Positions 28,516-37,434 of a DNA stretch of 64,000 bases are shown here, in pieces. The stretch comes from Methanosarcina barkeri MS. GTDB lineage: Archaea > Halobacteriota > Methanosarcinia > Methanosarcinales > Methanosarcinaceae. Both the position numbers and the translations under genes were made by a program. The notes beneath the pieces are model-generated. The model searched no databases. It saw only the letters and a list, made by a program, of their open reading frames with translations, and was not told the origin of the DNA. Numbering within the stretch: position 1 is the first letter of the stretch; every line of letters starts with the position of its first letter. The stretch covers positions 2,839,168 to 2,903,167 of the forward strand of contig NZ_CP009528.1 in the NCBI RefSeq assembly GCF_000970025.1. Reading direction: 5' to 3'.

Positions 28516-29807
28516 TATTTTCCCCAGACGCTTTTACGGGCTCTATCCTGACTGTGGAGGGAATCAGGGACGCAGCTGTGATTCTAAACGGTCCTACAGG
28601 GTGCAAGTTATACCATAGTTTCCTTTCGGACAGGCAGTTCCCCAGAGAAAGTTCCCATGACCCCCTGGCATTCCAGGACGAGTTCTATTTCGGACAGCCC
28701 AGGGTCCCTTGTACCTGCCTGGACGGAGAAGATTTCATCCAGGGCTCCCTTGAAAAATTTGAAAGGGCACTTGCAGCAGTGGCAGCAAAAGAAAAAGGTT
28801 TGCTTGTAGTGATTAATTCCCCGGGAGCAAGCCTTGTTGGAGATGACCTGGAGAACGTAATTAAAAAGGCAGGGCTGCAGACTCGATGTTTTGTTGTGGA
28901 AAAGACGGGTTTTTCGCTTCCCGCAGATCAGGGCTTTGAAAATACTACTCTTACCTTGCTGGAACATCTGAAATTCCGTTCCCTTTTTCGACCTCTCAAT
29001 CGCCCGGAGTTTACTAAAAAAGTGAATTTGATAGGACTTTCCCTTCTCCACAAACACTGGGAAGGCTCGGTTGCAGAAATGAAGCGGCTCCTGTCTTTCT
29101 TAGGCCTGGAAGTGGGAGCTATTTTACTTGCCGGAACTTCCCTCGACGAAATTCGGGAATCAAACAACGCAGCCTGTAATATTGTCCTTTTCCCCGAATA
29201 CGGCAGAAGGGTTGCTGAGTGGTATCGGAAAAACTTCGGAACTCCTGCCGTGTTTTCTCCTCTTGGGGCTCCATTGGGTTTTGATGCGAATGAAAGCCTG
29301 TTGAGAGAAGTTGCAGCTGTCCTAAATATCGACCCTGCACCTGCACTTGCGGAAGTACGGAAAGCCAGGCAGACTAGTTATCAACAGATTTCACGTTTCC
29401 ATTCATTCTCAGGGCTTCCCAAAGGAGCCAGTTTTTCAATCCAAGCCGAAAGCTCTCTTGTCTTTCCTCTTACACACTGGCTTTACTCCTACCTGGGCAT
29501 GGCCCCTTATGCAGTAAAACTGCTTCCCGGAAGCGACCCTGAAATAGCAAGATCTCTTAAGTCATTTCTGACGGAAAAGGGCTTTTGCGAAGCCTGGGAT
29601 AGGGACCTTTCGCTTGAATCGGTTGATATTGCCTTTGCTGACAGTTTTACCCTTCAGCTTTTAAAAGCAAAGGGATGCTGCAAAGCAGGTATCGAAATTT
29701 CCCTCCCGGACAGAGGGTACATCCACTTTATCCCGAAAACATATCTGGGAGTTTCGGGTGCCCTTTTCCTTCTAGAAGAAATCATTAACGGGCTGCGTTC
29801 CACATGA
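28512..29807 (+). CDS. Nitrogenase component 1-like protein, NifK/N-type subunit
   Basis: A 431-residue partner of the upstream fusion. It starts at TTG overlapping the upstream stop (TTGA), with GGAGG 9 nt before it, so the two are translationally coupled. The N-terminal ILTVEGIRDAAVILNGPTGC block is the component 1 fold with Cys31; PCTCLDGEDF adds Cys67 and Cys69. The position of the third NifK cluster Cys is Ser (INSPGASLVGDDL). C-terminal part keeps the domain pattern with LLPGSDPEIARSLKSFL and ends GVSGALFLLEEIINGL. With the fusion it should form a heterotetramer-like catalytic component fed by the NifH domain. Substrate unknown. Confidence 0.82.
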   Translation: MIFSPDAFTGSILTVEGIRDAAVILNGPTGCKLYHSFLSDRQFPRESSHDPLAFQDEFYFGQPRVPCTCLDGEDFIQGSLEKFERALAAVAAKEKGLLVVINSPGASLVGDDLENVIKKAGLQTRCFVVEKTGFSLPADQGFENTTLTLLEHLKFRSLFRPLNRPEFTKKVNLIGLSLLHKHWEGSVAEMKRLLSFLGLEVGAILLAGTSLDEIRESNNAACNIVLFPEYGRRVAEWYRKNFGTPAVFSPLGAPLGFDANESLLREVAAVLNIDPAPALAEVRKARQTSYQQISRFHSFSGLPKGASFSIQAESSLVFPLTHWLYSYLGMAPYAVKLLPGSDPEIARSLKSFLTEKGFCEAWDRDLSLESVDIAFADSFTLQLLKAKGCCKAGIEISLPDRGYIHFIPKTYLGVSGALFLLEEIINGLRST

Positions 29808-30320
29808 ACATACTAATTTTGAAGGACAAAAATTTCCATCACAAAAAATGGAATTTATCTTTTTTAATACGCAGTTTTTATCGCAAGATCTATGCATAAA
29901 TATAAAGCGAATTTTACAGAAGATTTAAAACGCTGCAAAATTCTTTCAAGAATAATATCATTGGAAAGAAAAAAATTGCAAAGAAAAAATTGTAAAGAAA
30001 AAAATTGCAAAGAAAAAATTGTAAAGAAAAAAATTGCAAAGAAAACGACAAGCAATAACTGTAAATGTTTCTTCTCTATGTAAAGTTTCTTCTCTATGTT
30101 ATGTTTCTTCTCTATGTTAATTCACATTAGTAAATTAAAATCACAATTATAAGTTTTTAAACTGGAAATGTCTGTTAGGTTCATAGTCTCATTTAATCTA
30201 AAATTTAGAAAAACTGTAAAAGGAAGCTTACGCCTAAGGTTTCTAGTTCTTAAATTCAAAAATAAATTCCTTATTTATCATTGGAAAAACTCAAATGCGT
30301 AGGTCCTATAAGTTAATTGG
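29808..30320. other. Repeat-bearing gap after the nitrogenase-like operon
   Basis: Two tandem-repeat blocks: a 29-bp A-rich unit (AAAGAAAAAAATTGC plus AAAGAAAAAATTGT) in about 2.5 copies at 29965-30044, and three copies of ATGTTTCTTCTCTATGT at 30065-30118. The rest is AT-rich with nothing supported. Confidence 0.7.
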
Positions 30321-30677
30321 TTATATATAATATTCAACATAGAAACGGTAAGCAACCTGAACTTCTTCTAGCTCCCTGGGTTCCAGTTTAAAATCAGGCT
30401 GGCCGGTTTTGTAAACTTTTTCTCCGAAGTTTTTGAAGGTGACTTCGCATTTTATATTTTCGGGAAGTTGAGCCTCAAAACTGCCGCATTTATTACGGAT
30501 TTCCAGCGCAAGCTTTTCGATTTCTTCAGGACTGAAGACTTTTTTCTTTTCAGGAATGTAATTTACCTCAACTATCAATTCTTCTTTACTCGTTAAGTCT
30601 GCCCAGAAACCGGAAAGTTCGGTCCCTACTATTTTGTAGTCCTGAAGTTCAAAACTTCTCGTGATTGTATTCTTCAT
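30321..30677 (-). CDS. Small hypothetical cytoplasmic protein
   Basis: A 118-residue protein. Start at MKNTITRSFEL was chosen because GAGGG lies 5 nt before; an in-frame ATG five codons earlier has no site. Acidic/basic mixed composition with beta-strand-like N-terminal (FELQDYKIVGTELSGFWADL) and a conserved-looking C-terminus (LEEVQVAYRFYVEYYI). No membrane segment, no known motif. It looks like a genuine gene by composition and ribosome site. Confidence 0.65.
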   Translation of the reverse strand: MKNTITRSFELQDYKIVGTELSGFWADLTSKEELIVEVNYIPEKKKVFSPEEIEKLALEIRNKCGSFEAQLPENIKCEVTFKNFGEKVYKTGQPDFKLEPRELEEVQVAYRFYVEYYI

Positions 30678-30830
30678 TTTGCCCTCTTCCATATGCTTAG
30701 TTTAGAAAGTGGATATATATAAACTATTTTAAAAACAAAACAACTTCTTTAGAAGCTTCTTTAAAAAATAACAATTATTTATTTCTGATCCATAGAAAGT
30801 TTATAATTCTTTCTTCTCAACAAATAAAGA

Positions 30831-31042
30831 ATAGGACTTACGCTGTTGAGGTACAAGTTACTAGCGACTTCGATTATCCAAGTCTCACATTACTTCTTCC
30901 TGAGTTTCTGCCCTGCATACAGGCAGACCAAACCGGCAAATAATCCGAAGCCTGGAATAGAGTTACTTTTGCTCGATTCGTTTCCATCTGAGCCATTAGC
31001 ACTATCAGACTCAAAATTATTGTTACTATTATTGTTATTACT
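30831..31042. repeat. 212-bp partial duplication of the 3' end of the PGF-CTERM protein gene
   Basis: Closely matches 34873-35084: the last ~50 codons of the YVTN/PGF-CTERM gene plus its 3' flank. On the minus strand it encodes SNSIPGFGLFAGLVCLYAGQ plus KLRKK without the rest of the protein (stop at 30890). It is bounded on both sides by GGACTTACGC-GTTGA motifs, the right one being the left end of the transposase region. Confidence 0.85.
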
Positions 31043-31131
31043 ATAGGACTTACGCAGTTGAAATGCCAAAAACATCATATCATTAAAAATATAATTATCT
31101 TGTGTGATTTTCTAAAACGTACGGAGTTATG

Positions 31132-31960
31132 GACATAAACTCACCCAAGTGTAATGACATCGACTACATTAATTTCCTCATCGCTGCTTCTAACGTTTTT
31201 AGTTGCACTGAAGCTGCTAGATGTTATCCCAAACGTAGCTAATGCTTCTTTTCATAACGCTTTTACTCGTTGCCTTCAAAGGCAACCTACAGACACGGAA
31301 GCACTATGGGAGGAAGTAAAAAGTCATGTCAAGTTTGAAGAAGGCTTTCTAATTGTTGATGATTCAACATTAGATAAAACCCTACGCAGAAGAAATGGCT
31401 TTTGTTATTCGTATGTGGAGTGGAAAACATCATAGTACTCTGTAAAGGGGATAGGTCTTGTTTCCTTAGTTTGGACTGACGGTAAAACCGTTATACCTAT
31501 CGATTTTCGAATTTATAACATCGATGAAGACGACAAAACTAAGAATGACCATTTCCGCGATATGCTTGATAAAGCCGAAGAACGTGGTTTTAAGCCAGAA
31601 TTTGTTTTATTTGATACATGGTATGCAAGTGTAAAAACCTTAAAGCCATTAGGTAAAAAGAATGGCATTTCCTTACAAGGTTAAAAAACAATCGTTTGGT
31701 AAATCCTGACAACAAAGGAAATGTGCCACTTGAAACAGTAGATATTCCTCCAGAAGGACTTGTGGTCCACCTCAAAGCATATGGATTTGTAAAGGTGTTT
31801 CGGATAGTTTCAAAAGATAGAGACACGCAACACTGAGTTACAGATGTGCAGGAGATGGATGAATCAAAACGTGAGAAGTTGGCAAAGAAGGCGTGGAAAT
31901 TGAGGAATATCATAGAGGAATAAAGCAAAAAGGATTGGAAATATTTGACGTCTCCCAAGA
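31132..31960 (+). pseudogene. Degenerate DDE transposase (IS4/IS701-like) of an insertion sequence
   Basis: Pieces of one transposase in several frames: MDINSPKCNDIDYINFLIAA from 31132, then QPTDTEALWEEVKSHVKFEE with GFLIVDDSTLDK (first catalytic Asp region), then GIGLVSLVWTDGKTVIPIDF and FRDMLDKAEERGFKPEFVLF-DTWYAS (second Asp region). Frameshifts occur near 31225, 31400 and 31680 and in-frame stops near 31835 and 31922; the C-terminal Glu region is missing. A possible left terminal sequence TAGGACTTACGCAGTTGAAA is at 31044; no right end was found. Confidence 0.85.
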
Positions 31961-32001
31961 ATGATATAGCATAGCCTCAAATGTTTTCTGTCTATACTAA
32001 T

Positions 32002-32955
32002 TCATTTTGATTCTACTGCCAGCACTCTTCCTTGCTCGTTTACAATATATTGCTCTCCTTCTAATGTATTATTTTTACTGTCAAAACTATATACTACTTT
32101 AATTTCGGTACTCAATCCTGCAGTGTTACCTTTTAATATGTTATTTTGAGAATTTCCAAGGTTGATTGAAAATGTATATCCATGCAAATTAATAGTATTA
32201 TTCAAAAGTTTATTATTGTCAGAATTTTCTAGGGTGACGCTGAAATAATTAGCTGAAGCTAAATTTTTATTAAGCTCATTATCTGAAGAGTCACTGAGAT
32301 ATATACCTCTCCAGGTGTTTGATACAATATTATTAATCAATTTATTATTATCAGAATCTTCAAGACTAATACCATCTATATCAACCATTATATCAGCATT
32401 TGAGATATTGTTTCTATTTAACCAGTTATTGTTAGAGTTTTCTAGATGAATTCCATACTGATTCTGAAAAAGAGTGTTATTTTCAATTAAAATATTATTG
32501 GATTTTTTTAATAATATTCCATATTCGTTATAAACTAATTTATTTCTAGTTATATTACCATCAGACCCGCTATAGTATATACCAGCTTTGTTTTTTGCCC
32601 CAGTAATATTAAATCCGCTGATTGTCACATCATTCGCAGTTACATGAAATACATCTTTTCTTGTGTTTGCAGCCTGAATAACAGTATCATTTGACTCTCC
32701 AGGGTTCGATATTATATCTATGGATTTGTCTACAACTAAATTCTCCTTATATGATCCTGAGTAAACAATAACAGTGTCACCGGATTTGGCATTGTTTATT
32801 GCTCGCTGTATCGAATCACCAGGGTGTACATTAATATTTGTTGGATTACTGGAATATTTTTCTTTATTATTTGTTTCTTCAATATATACTATTGAAGCAA
32901 TAAAAAATAATAATAAGATAAATATTAATTTTGCATTAGTTTGTGAGCGAGACAT
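32002..32955 (-). CDS. Parallel beta-helix (NosD-type) surface protein
   Basis: A 317-residue protein with an N-terminal membrane anchor or signal (KLIFILLLFFIASIVYI) and a right-handed beta-helix made of ~23-residue repeats such as NSNNNWLNRNNISNAD and DSSDNELNKNLASAN, the pattern of the NosD/CASH domain of archaeal surface proteins. It begins with the typical ININVHPGDSIQRAINNAKSGDTVIV-like block. Methanosarcina use many such proteins in the cell envelope, possibly for carbohydrate binding. It lies next to a dead transposase and a split peptidase gene. Confidence 0.85.
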   Translation of the reverse strand: MSRSQTNAKLIFILLLFFIASIVYIEETNNKEKYSSNPTNINVHPGDSIQRAINNAKSGDTVIVYSGSYKENLVVDKSIDIISNPGESNDTVIQAANTRKDVFHVTANDVTISGFNITGAKNKAGIYYSGSDGNITRNKLVYNEYGILLKKSNNILIENNTLFQNQYGIHLENSNNNWLNRNNISNADIMVDIDGISLEDSDNNKLINNIVSNTWRGIYLSDSSDNELNKNLASANYFSVTLENSDNNKLLNNTINLHGYTFSINLGNSQNNILKGNTAGLSTEIKVVYSFDSKNNTLEGEQYIVNEQGRVLAVESK

Positions 32956-32987
32956 AATTATTCTCTTCTTTTAAAAAATATGGGTGA

Positions 32988-33551
32988 TTAAGGTCTCACC
33001 CACGTTGATCTTGCACTGTCCCAGCTTCCAAAAGTGATACTATGGGTATTTACACCATCCCAAGTATCATGAATGAAAAGATAATCTGTTGTCGTCCCAT
33101 CAGAATAGCCCATACATGTAACAGAGTGATTTCCATAAGGTGAAGTTGATGGATATCCACTCCCAACCCCACCATTTGTCATACCTAGGATAAATGGTCT
33201 ATTTGCATTAATTTCTGTCACAGCTTCGGACATAGACAAATCACTATTATATACAGCATCAAAGTTTGTATACTGATAATTTTGACAAACTGTTTCTATA
33301 CCACCAGCAATGTGACTATGATATGTAGAACCCGTAATAGGATCAGTGACCATTGCCGTTGCCAATTCTTGTATTAATGTATGACCGCTTGGGAAATTTG
33401 GATATCCATGAGCATCCCAATATTCCAGAACCATGGCAGATGCAGTTGGAGAACAACCAATATACACAGTCTCAAAAGGAACAGTCGTCATTATTTTAAT
33501 AGTCGACGCTCTACTTGATACAGTTTCTACATCAGCGCTTTTTTCTATCAT
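32988..33551 (-). CDS. C39-like cysteine peptidase domain (3' half of a split gene)
   Basis: A 187-residue frame holding the papain-like C39 domain: catalytic Cys in YIGCSPTASAMVLEYW, His in GNHSVTCMGYSD and Asp in HDTWDG, so the active site is intact. It lacks a secretion signal of its own. Its first residues MIEKSADVE continue exactly from the repeat at the end of the upstream frame (33565-34269). A 37-bp tandem duplication at 33544-33617 shifts the frame between the two. Without the duplication the two form one preproprotein of about 410 residues. It has no ribosome site near its ATG. Confidence 0.75.
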   Translation of the reverse strand: MIEKSADVETVSSRASTIKIMTTVPFETVYIGCSPTASAMVLEYWDAHGYPNFPSGHTLIQELATAMVTDPITGSTYHSHIAGGIETVCQNYQYTNFDAVYNSDLSMSEAVTEINANRPFILGMTNGGVGSGYPSTSPYGNHSVTCMGYSDGTTTDYLFIHDTWDGVNTHSITFGSWDSARSTWVRP

Positions 33552-33617
33552 TCTGTTTTCTAAATCATCCCACGCTTTTTTCTATCATTCTGTTTTCTAA
33601 ATCATCCCACGCTTTTT
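33544..33617. repeat. 37-bp tandem duplication that breaks the C39 peptidase gene
   Basis: TCTATCATTCTGTTTTCTAA plus ATCATCCCACGCTTTTT is present twice (33544-33580 and 33581-33617). 37 is not a multiple of three, and removing one copy restores one continuous frame through WDDLENRMIEKSADVE. Confidence 0.95.
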
Positions 33618-34269
33618 TTATTTCATCACTTTTGGCCGTTTCTACTTTATTCATACTGGCTGAGGTATTTTCCTCCTCTGCATTTATTATATTTGATGTA
33701 ACAAGATCTACAATAACTTTCTTTTTATTCCCGTCTTTGCTGTCTTGAAGGTTATATTGACTATAGTAGAACGTTGCGCCTTCGTAGATAGGTACACTTT
33801 CCACAACATTCAGCTTATTTTTCTTTGCATAGTTTACTGCTGCATTTTGTGATTTCTTGGTCATTGTAGAGATTTTATTTTGGAGTTTTCCCTTTGAAAA
33901 TTCAAGAATTGGATATTTATTTTTGGTAGCAGATATTAGTATAAAACCATCATATTCGTTATTTTTCATCACGTCAAAGGAGTATGCTGTTATATTCCCT
34001 TCAAGGTCATAAAATGTAATGTCAGGTTCAACAACTGCATCTTCCCATTCCTCTAATTCAGGTATTGTTCCAGAGAGTTCTACCAGATAAAAAGCTGCAA
34101 TTTCTTTTGCCTCATCTATACTCAGGGGTGTAGATGTTTGTTCATCGGTACTTGTTGGGGATGTGTCTGTTTCTGCAAAAGCGACAGAACTTAAACTCGT
34201 TATAAAAATTCCCAATAATAATACATTAAGTATTAATTTACTCGTATTAGCTAATCTTCTTGTTTTCAT
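33565..34269 (-). CDS. Signal peptide and propeptide part of the C39-like peptidase (5' half of a split gene)
   Basis: A 234-residue frame with a signal peptide (about 10-32, ending VAFAET), a Ser/Thr linker and a PepSY-like propeptide region (SIDEAKEIAAFYLVELSG, later ITAYSFDVMKNNEYDGFILISATK). It ends in KKAWDDLENRMIEKSVG, the last residues coming from the duplicated 37 bp. In related archaeal proteins this pro-region precedes a C39-type peptidase, which here follows in another frame. As it stands the exported product would have no catalytic domain. Confidence 0.78.
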   Translation of the reverse strand: MKTRRLANTSKLILNVLLLGIFITSLSSVAFAETDTSPTSTDEQTSTPLSIDEAKEIAAFYLVELSGTIPELEEWEDAVVEPDITFYDLEGNITAYSFDVMKNNEYDGFILISATKNKYPILEFSKGKLQNKISTMTKKSQNAAVNYAKKNKLNVVESVPIYEGATFYYSQYNLQDSKDGNKKKVIVDLVTSNIINAEEENTSASMNKVETAKSDEIKKAWDDLENRMIEKSVG

Positions 34270-34931
34270 TTCTGCTTACCTTCTTTATTATTGTCGGAAG
34301 GCAAGACTAAGTAAACTTTAAATAATTATAAAGTAACCTACTTCTTGCCTTCGGGTATGCAGGGTTCAGGATCGGTCTGCAAACTTCTCCTAACTCTGCA
34401 TATTTTATCCAGTTTACAACTGGTACATAATTCTTTAAATGTTTTGTTATCGAACTCTCTAACAATTAGCGACTAAATCAAATTGCGTGCGGCCACCCCA
34501 ACCTAAAGAGGCTGTCCGACAATTATTGGCAGTAATAAAAAAGTGTTAAAAAGAAAGCAAATAAGACCTTTAAATCAAAAAAGAAGGAATTTGTTTATTA
34601 CCGAAAGTAATTGTCGGACAGCCTGTAAAGGATGGGGTATGCTTCGGGCCGCCCGCCCGGTTTCTGGGGAATAGTTAAGTATCCATTTACAAGACTTTCT
34701 TGATGCAGAGTTTCATTACCAACTTCTGTAACCATGAGACTAAGAAACCTACTTTACAAAGAAGCAACGGTACAGAGGTTTAAACGAAACCAAAAAGAGG
34801 CGAGGGTTCACTTCATCCTCAATCTAAAGAATGGGGATGAAGTGAACCTCTGCGCTCCCGTAGTAATAAAGGATAGAACTTATGCGGTTGAGGTACAAGT
34901 TGCTAGCGACTTCGATTATCTAAGTCTCACA
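34270..34931. other. Intergenic stretch with palindromic elements
   Basis: Holds the MITE at 34509-34624 and a strong hairpin at 34801-34850 (GAGGGTTCACTTCATCC ... GGGATGAAGTGAACCTC). The open frame at 34734-34985 is read through this hairpin and is not called as a gene. Confidence 0.5.
34509..34624. mobile_element. 116-bp MITE-like palindrome
   Basis: Ends are perfect inverted repeats of 17 bp (AGGCTGTCCGACAATTA / TAATTGTCGGACAGCCT), and the match extends with few changes to about 28 bp. The A-rich interior has no coding capacity. Such non-autonomous elements are moved by the transposase of an IS with the same ends, which is not in this window. Confidence 0.8.
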
Positions 34932-36377
34932 TTACTTCTTCCTGAGTTTCTGTCCTGCATACAGGCAGACCAAACCGGCAAATAATCCGAAGCCTGGAAT
35001 AGAGTTACTTTTGCTCGATTCGTTTCCATCTGAGCCATTAGCACTATCAGACTCAAAATTATTGTTACTATTATCGTTAATACTATTATCGTTAATACTC
35101 TCACTGTTTGAATTATTGAATTTGACAGCATTTTTTTCTTCTGATGATGATAAATTCGTTTCTTTAACTCCGAGATCTCCAGTTGCATTTAAAGTCGCCA
35201 TTGTACTCTGGCCAGTTTCATAAGAGGTTACCTTTATTTTTTGATCAGTCATGTCAGAACTTATAGATGGCCCTATGACAATTCCAGTAGGGCAGTTCAT
35301 AGTATATTTTCCTGTATTCACAGTTGCTGTAACTTTGTTTGTGGCTGCGTCAATTACAGAGACATTACCTTCGTAGTCACTGGAGTAGACGGCAGAGTTT
35401 GCCACATATACCTTTTTTCCATCTGAGGTGACTGCAACTCCAAAAGGAGTTGATCCTACAGATATTGTAGCTGTAACAGTATTTGTTGCTGCGTTAATTA
35501 CAGAAACATTGTCACTTCGCCAATTTGTCACGTAGACGTTCGTTCCATCGGGACTGACTGCAATATCACTGGGCCCATCCCCTACAGACACATTTCCTAT
35601 AACATTGTTTATAGCTGTATCAATTATAGAAATAGTGTTGCTGCCTGAATTAATCACATACACCTGATTTCCATCTGGACTGACTGCAATATCAGTCGGA
35701 TAGTCCCCTACAGGCACAGAGGCTATGATTTTGTTTGTAGTAGCATCAATCACAGAAGTAGTATTGTTGCGATTGTTCGTAGCATAGATTTTTTTTCCAT
35801 CTGGTGAGAATGCAATGTTATAAGTACTCAGCCCCAAATTAACCGGGTCCATTACAGTGTTTGTGGATGAGCCAATTACTGTGTTAATTACAGAAACATT
35901 GTTGCTGTCATCATCCACTCTACTGTAGCGTTTCGTCACATAAACCCTTGACCCTTTTGGGTTAACCGCAACTCCTACTGGATACCCTCCAACATCTACT
36001 ACTGCATCAACCTTATTTGTCGCTGTGTCAATTACAAAGATATTGGTACTGAATCCTGATGAGTCCGTCACATATACCTTTGTTCCTGCAGGATTGATTG
36101 CAGCTTCTCCAGCCCAGCCTTCTACAGGCACCACGGCTGTAAGATTGTCAGTTGCTGTGTCAATTACAAAGACAGTTCCAGTGTCGATTCCTATACTCGT
36201 CACATATGCAAATGGAGCTGCACCTACCACTCCCACCAGTACTAAAATCGCAAGTGCCGTTATTCCAAAAGCTCTTATGAGAGTATGTTGTCTACGTACT
36301 TTGTTAAGCGTTGTCATAGATGAAAGTGGAATCAAAAAAGCGGTAACCAGTATTGTTGATACAGTTTTACTTTCCAT
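34932..36377 (-). CDS. YVTN beta-propeller surface protein with PGF-CTERM anchor
   Basis: A 481-residue exported protein. The signal region is long (about 25-54). Then about seven YVTN-family blades with the pattern VSPDGTNVYVTNWRSDNVSVINAATNTVTATISVG, typical of methanogen S-layer-associated propellers. A low-complexity Asn/Ser linker leads to PGFGLFAGLVCLYAGQKLRKK-like C-terminus: the PGF-CTERM signal that archaeosortase cuts to attach the protein to lipid. GGGGAT 6 nt before the ATG supports the start. A 212-bp copy of its 3' end lies at 30831-31042. Confidence 0.9.
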   Translation of the reverse strand: MESKTVSTILVTAFLIPLSSMTTLNKVRRQHTLIRAFGITALAILVLVGVVGAAPFAYVTSIGIDTGTVFVIDTATDNLTAVVPVEGWAGEAAINPAGTKVYVTDSSGFSTNIFVIDTATNKVDAVVDVGGYPVGVAVNPKGSRVYVTKRYSRVDDDSNNVSVINTVIGSSTNTVMDPVNLGLSTYNIAFSPDGKKIYATNNRNNTTSVIDATTNKIIASVPVGDYPTDIAVSPDGNQVYVINSGSNTISIIDTAINNVIGNVSVGDGPSDIAVSPDGTNVYVTNWRSDNVSVINAATNTVTATISVGSTPFGVAVTSDGKKVYVANSAVYSSDYEGNVSVIDAATNKVTATVNTGKYTMNCPTGIVIGPSISSDMTDQKIKVTSYETGQSTMATLNATGDLGVKETNLSSSEEKNAVKFNNSNSESINDNSINDNSNNNFESDSANGSDGNESSKSNSIPGFGLFAGLVCLYAGQKLRKK

Positions 36378-36776
36378 CTTTTATCCCCAAGAAATTTTCG
36401 TCTTTCATATAGAGCCATTACCAAAAAGTCTAGACTTAAGATATTTTTCCAAATTTTCTTTAATTTAAGTTAACTTTAGGATATAAAACATATTAAAAGA
36501 CGAAATAATTTCAAGAGAAAATATAAAAATGGAAAAATTACATTATCCTTTACATAAGGGCCTGTGAGAAAAATCAATAACGACGTATCGTAAAAGTCAT
36601 AATAGATCTATATACATCCGGTATCGTCCCTATTATGCAAATTACCCATTATAATATAAAAAATTATAAAAAATTATAAAAAATAGAGTGGTTCACAACG
36701 CCTATCGAATAGGCTCTTACTTGTTCAACAATTCTTTCCACTGCTATTAACGATGCTTTAGTATGTTGCTTGTAGT
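36378..36776. other. Gene-free stretch
   Basis: AT-rich, with short direct repeats (AAAAATTATAAAAAATTATA near 36660). It should contain the promoter of the beta-propeller gene; nothing else seen. Confidence 0.4.
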
Positions 36777-37298
36777 TCAGACACTTACAGTTCCATTAGT
36801 AGATGTGTGATTCTGAGCTATCTTCTGTTTTCGCAGGAGATCACTGGTTGCAGTCGTGTTTTCCTGAGTTGTATTTTCTGTAGTTGTGTTTGTTCCACTT
36901 GATATAATCTTCAGAGTACCCTGATTTGAAACAGCTGGTGTATTATTTTCACTGTTGTTATATACAGTATAAGTTATCTGGTTTGCCTCTGAACTTGGTT
37001 CATGCGGAGCTACGTAAGTTGATTTCCTGATTACAGGCTTTGTTATATTTTCAGTTTTTTCAGTGTTATTATCTTCCGTAACAGTTTCGTTGGCATTTTC
37101 GGTTACATTTCCAACAGGTGAAGTCGTTGCTGATACTGCTGGAGTGGTCTGGTTTGAAACATCTGAGGTTTCATTCCCTGAAACTTCATTTCCTGAATTT
37201 TCGTTTCCCTGATTTGTTGTCTTTTCGGAACAGCCGGCTGCAAAGACAACAGTAGCAACAACAAGAAGCATTGCTACAATTTTTAAATTATTTTCCAT
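36777..37298 (-). CDS. Thr/Asn-rich lipoprotein
   Basis: A 173-residue protein with a lipoprotein signal (KIVAMLLVVATVVFAAGC, lipobox AAGC at 20-23) and then a low-complexity, Asn/Thr/Glu-rich, probably heavily glycosylated (many N-x-S/T sites) stretch. No enzymatic domain. A short KPVIRKSTYVAPHEPSSEAN segment is the only complex part. It is preceded by four tandem copies of a 29-bp unit that contains a TATA-like sequence. Confidence 0.75.
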   Translation of the reverse strand: MENNLKIVAMLLVVATVVFAAGCSEKTTNQGNENSGNEVSGNETSDVSNQTTPAVSATTSPVGNVTENANETVTEDNNTEKTENITKPVIRKSTYVAPHEPSSEANQITYTVYNNSENNTPAVSNQGTLKIISSGTNTTTENTTQENTTATSDLLRKQKIAQNHTSTNGTVSV

Positions 37299-37318
37299 TC
37301 ATAACACCGCTAAAATTA

Positions 37319-37434
37319 TCTTCTTTTTTATTTTAGCTTACATAAAGTCTTCTTTTTTATTTTAGCTTACATAAAGTCTTCTTTTTTATTTTAGCTTATA
37401 TAAAGTCTTCTTTTTTATTTTAGCTTATATAAAG
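37319..37434 (-). promoter_or_regulatory. 29-bp promoter-like tandem repeat, four copies
   Basis: Read in the direction of the lipoprotein gene, each unit is CTTTATATAAGCTAAAATAA plus AAAAGAAGA; the two copies far from the gene have TTTATATAAG and the two near it TTTATGTAAG. Each TTTATATA matches an archaeal TATA box. So the promoter itself seems to have been quadrupled, with the two proximal copies weakened by one base. Confidence 0.7.

Noticed and set aside
26197-29807. Reading the operon as the F430 biosynthesis pair CfbC/CfbD
   Set aside because: CfbC and CfbD are separate proteins and CfbD acts as a homomeric component; here there is a fusion and a second component 1-type subunit. It cannot be fully excluded without phylogeny.
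34734-34985. 83-residue ORF
   Set aside because: It runs through a perfect hairpin and into the antisense of the PGF-CTERM gene 3' end; no ribosome site.
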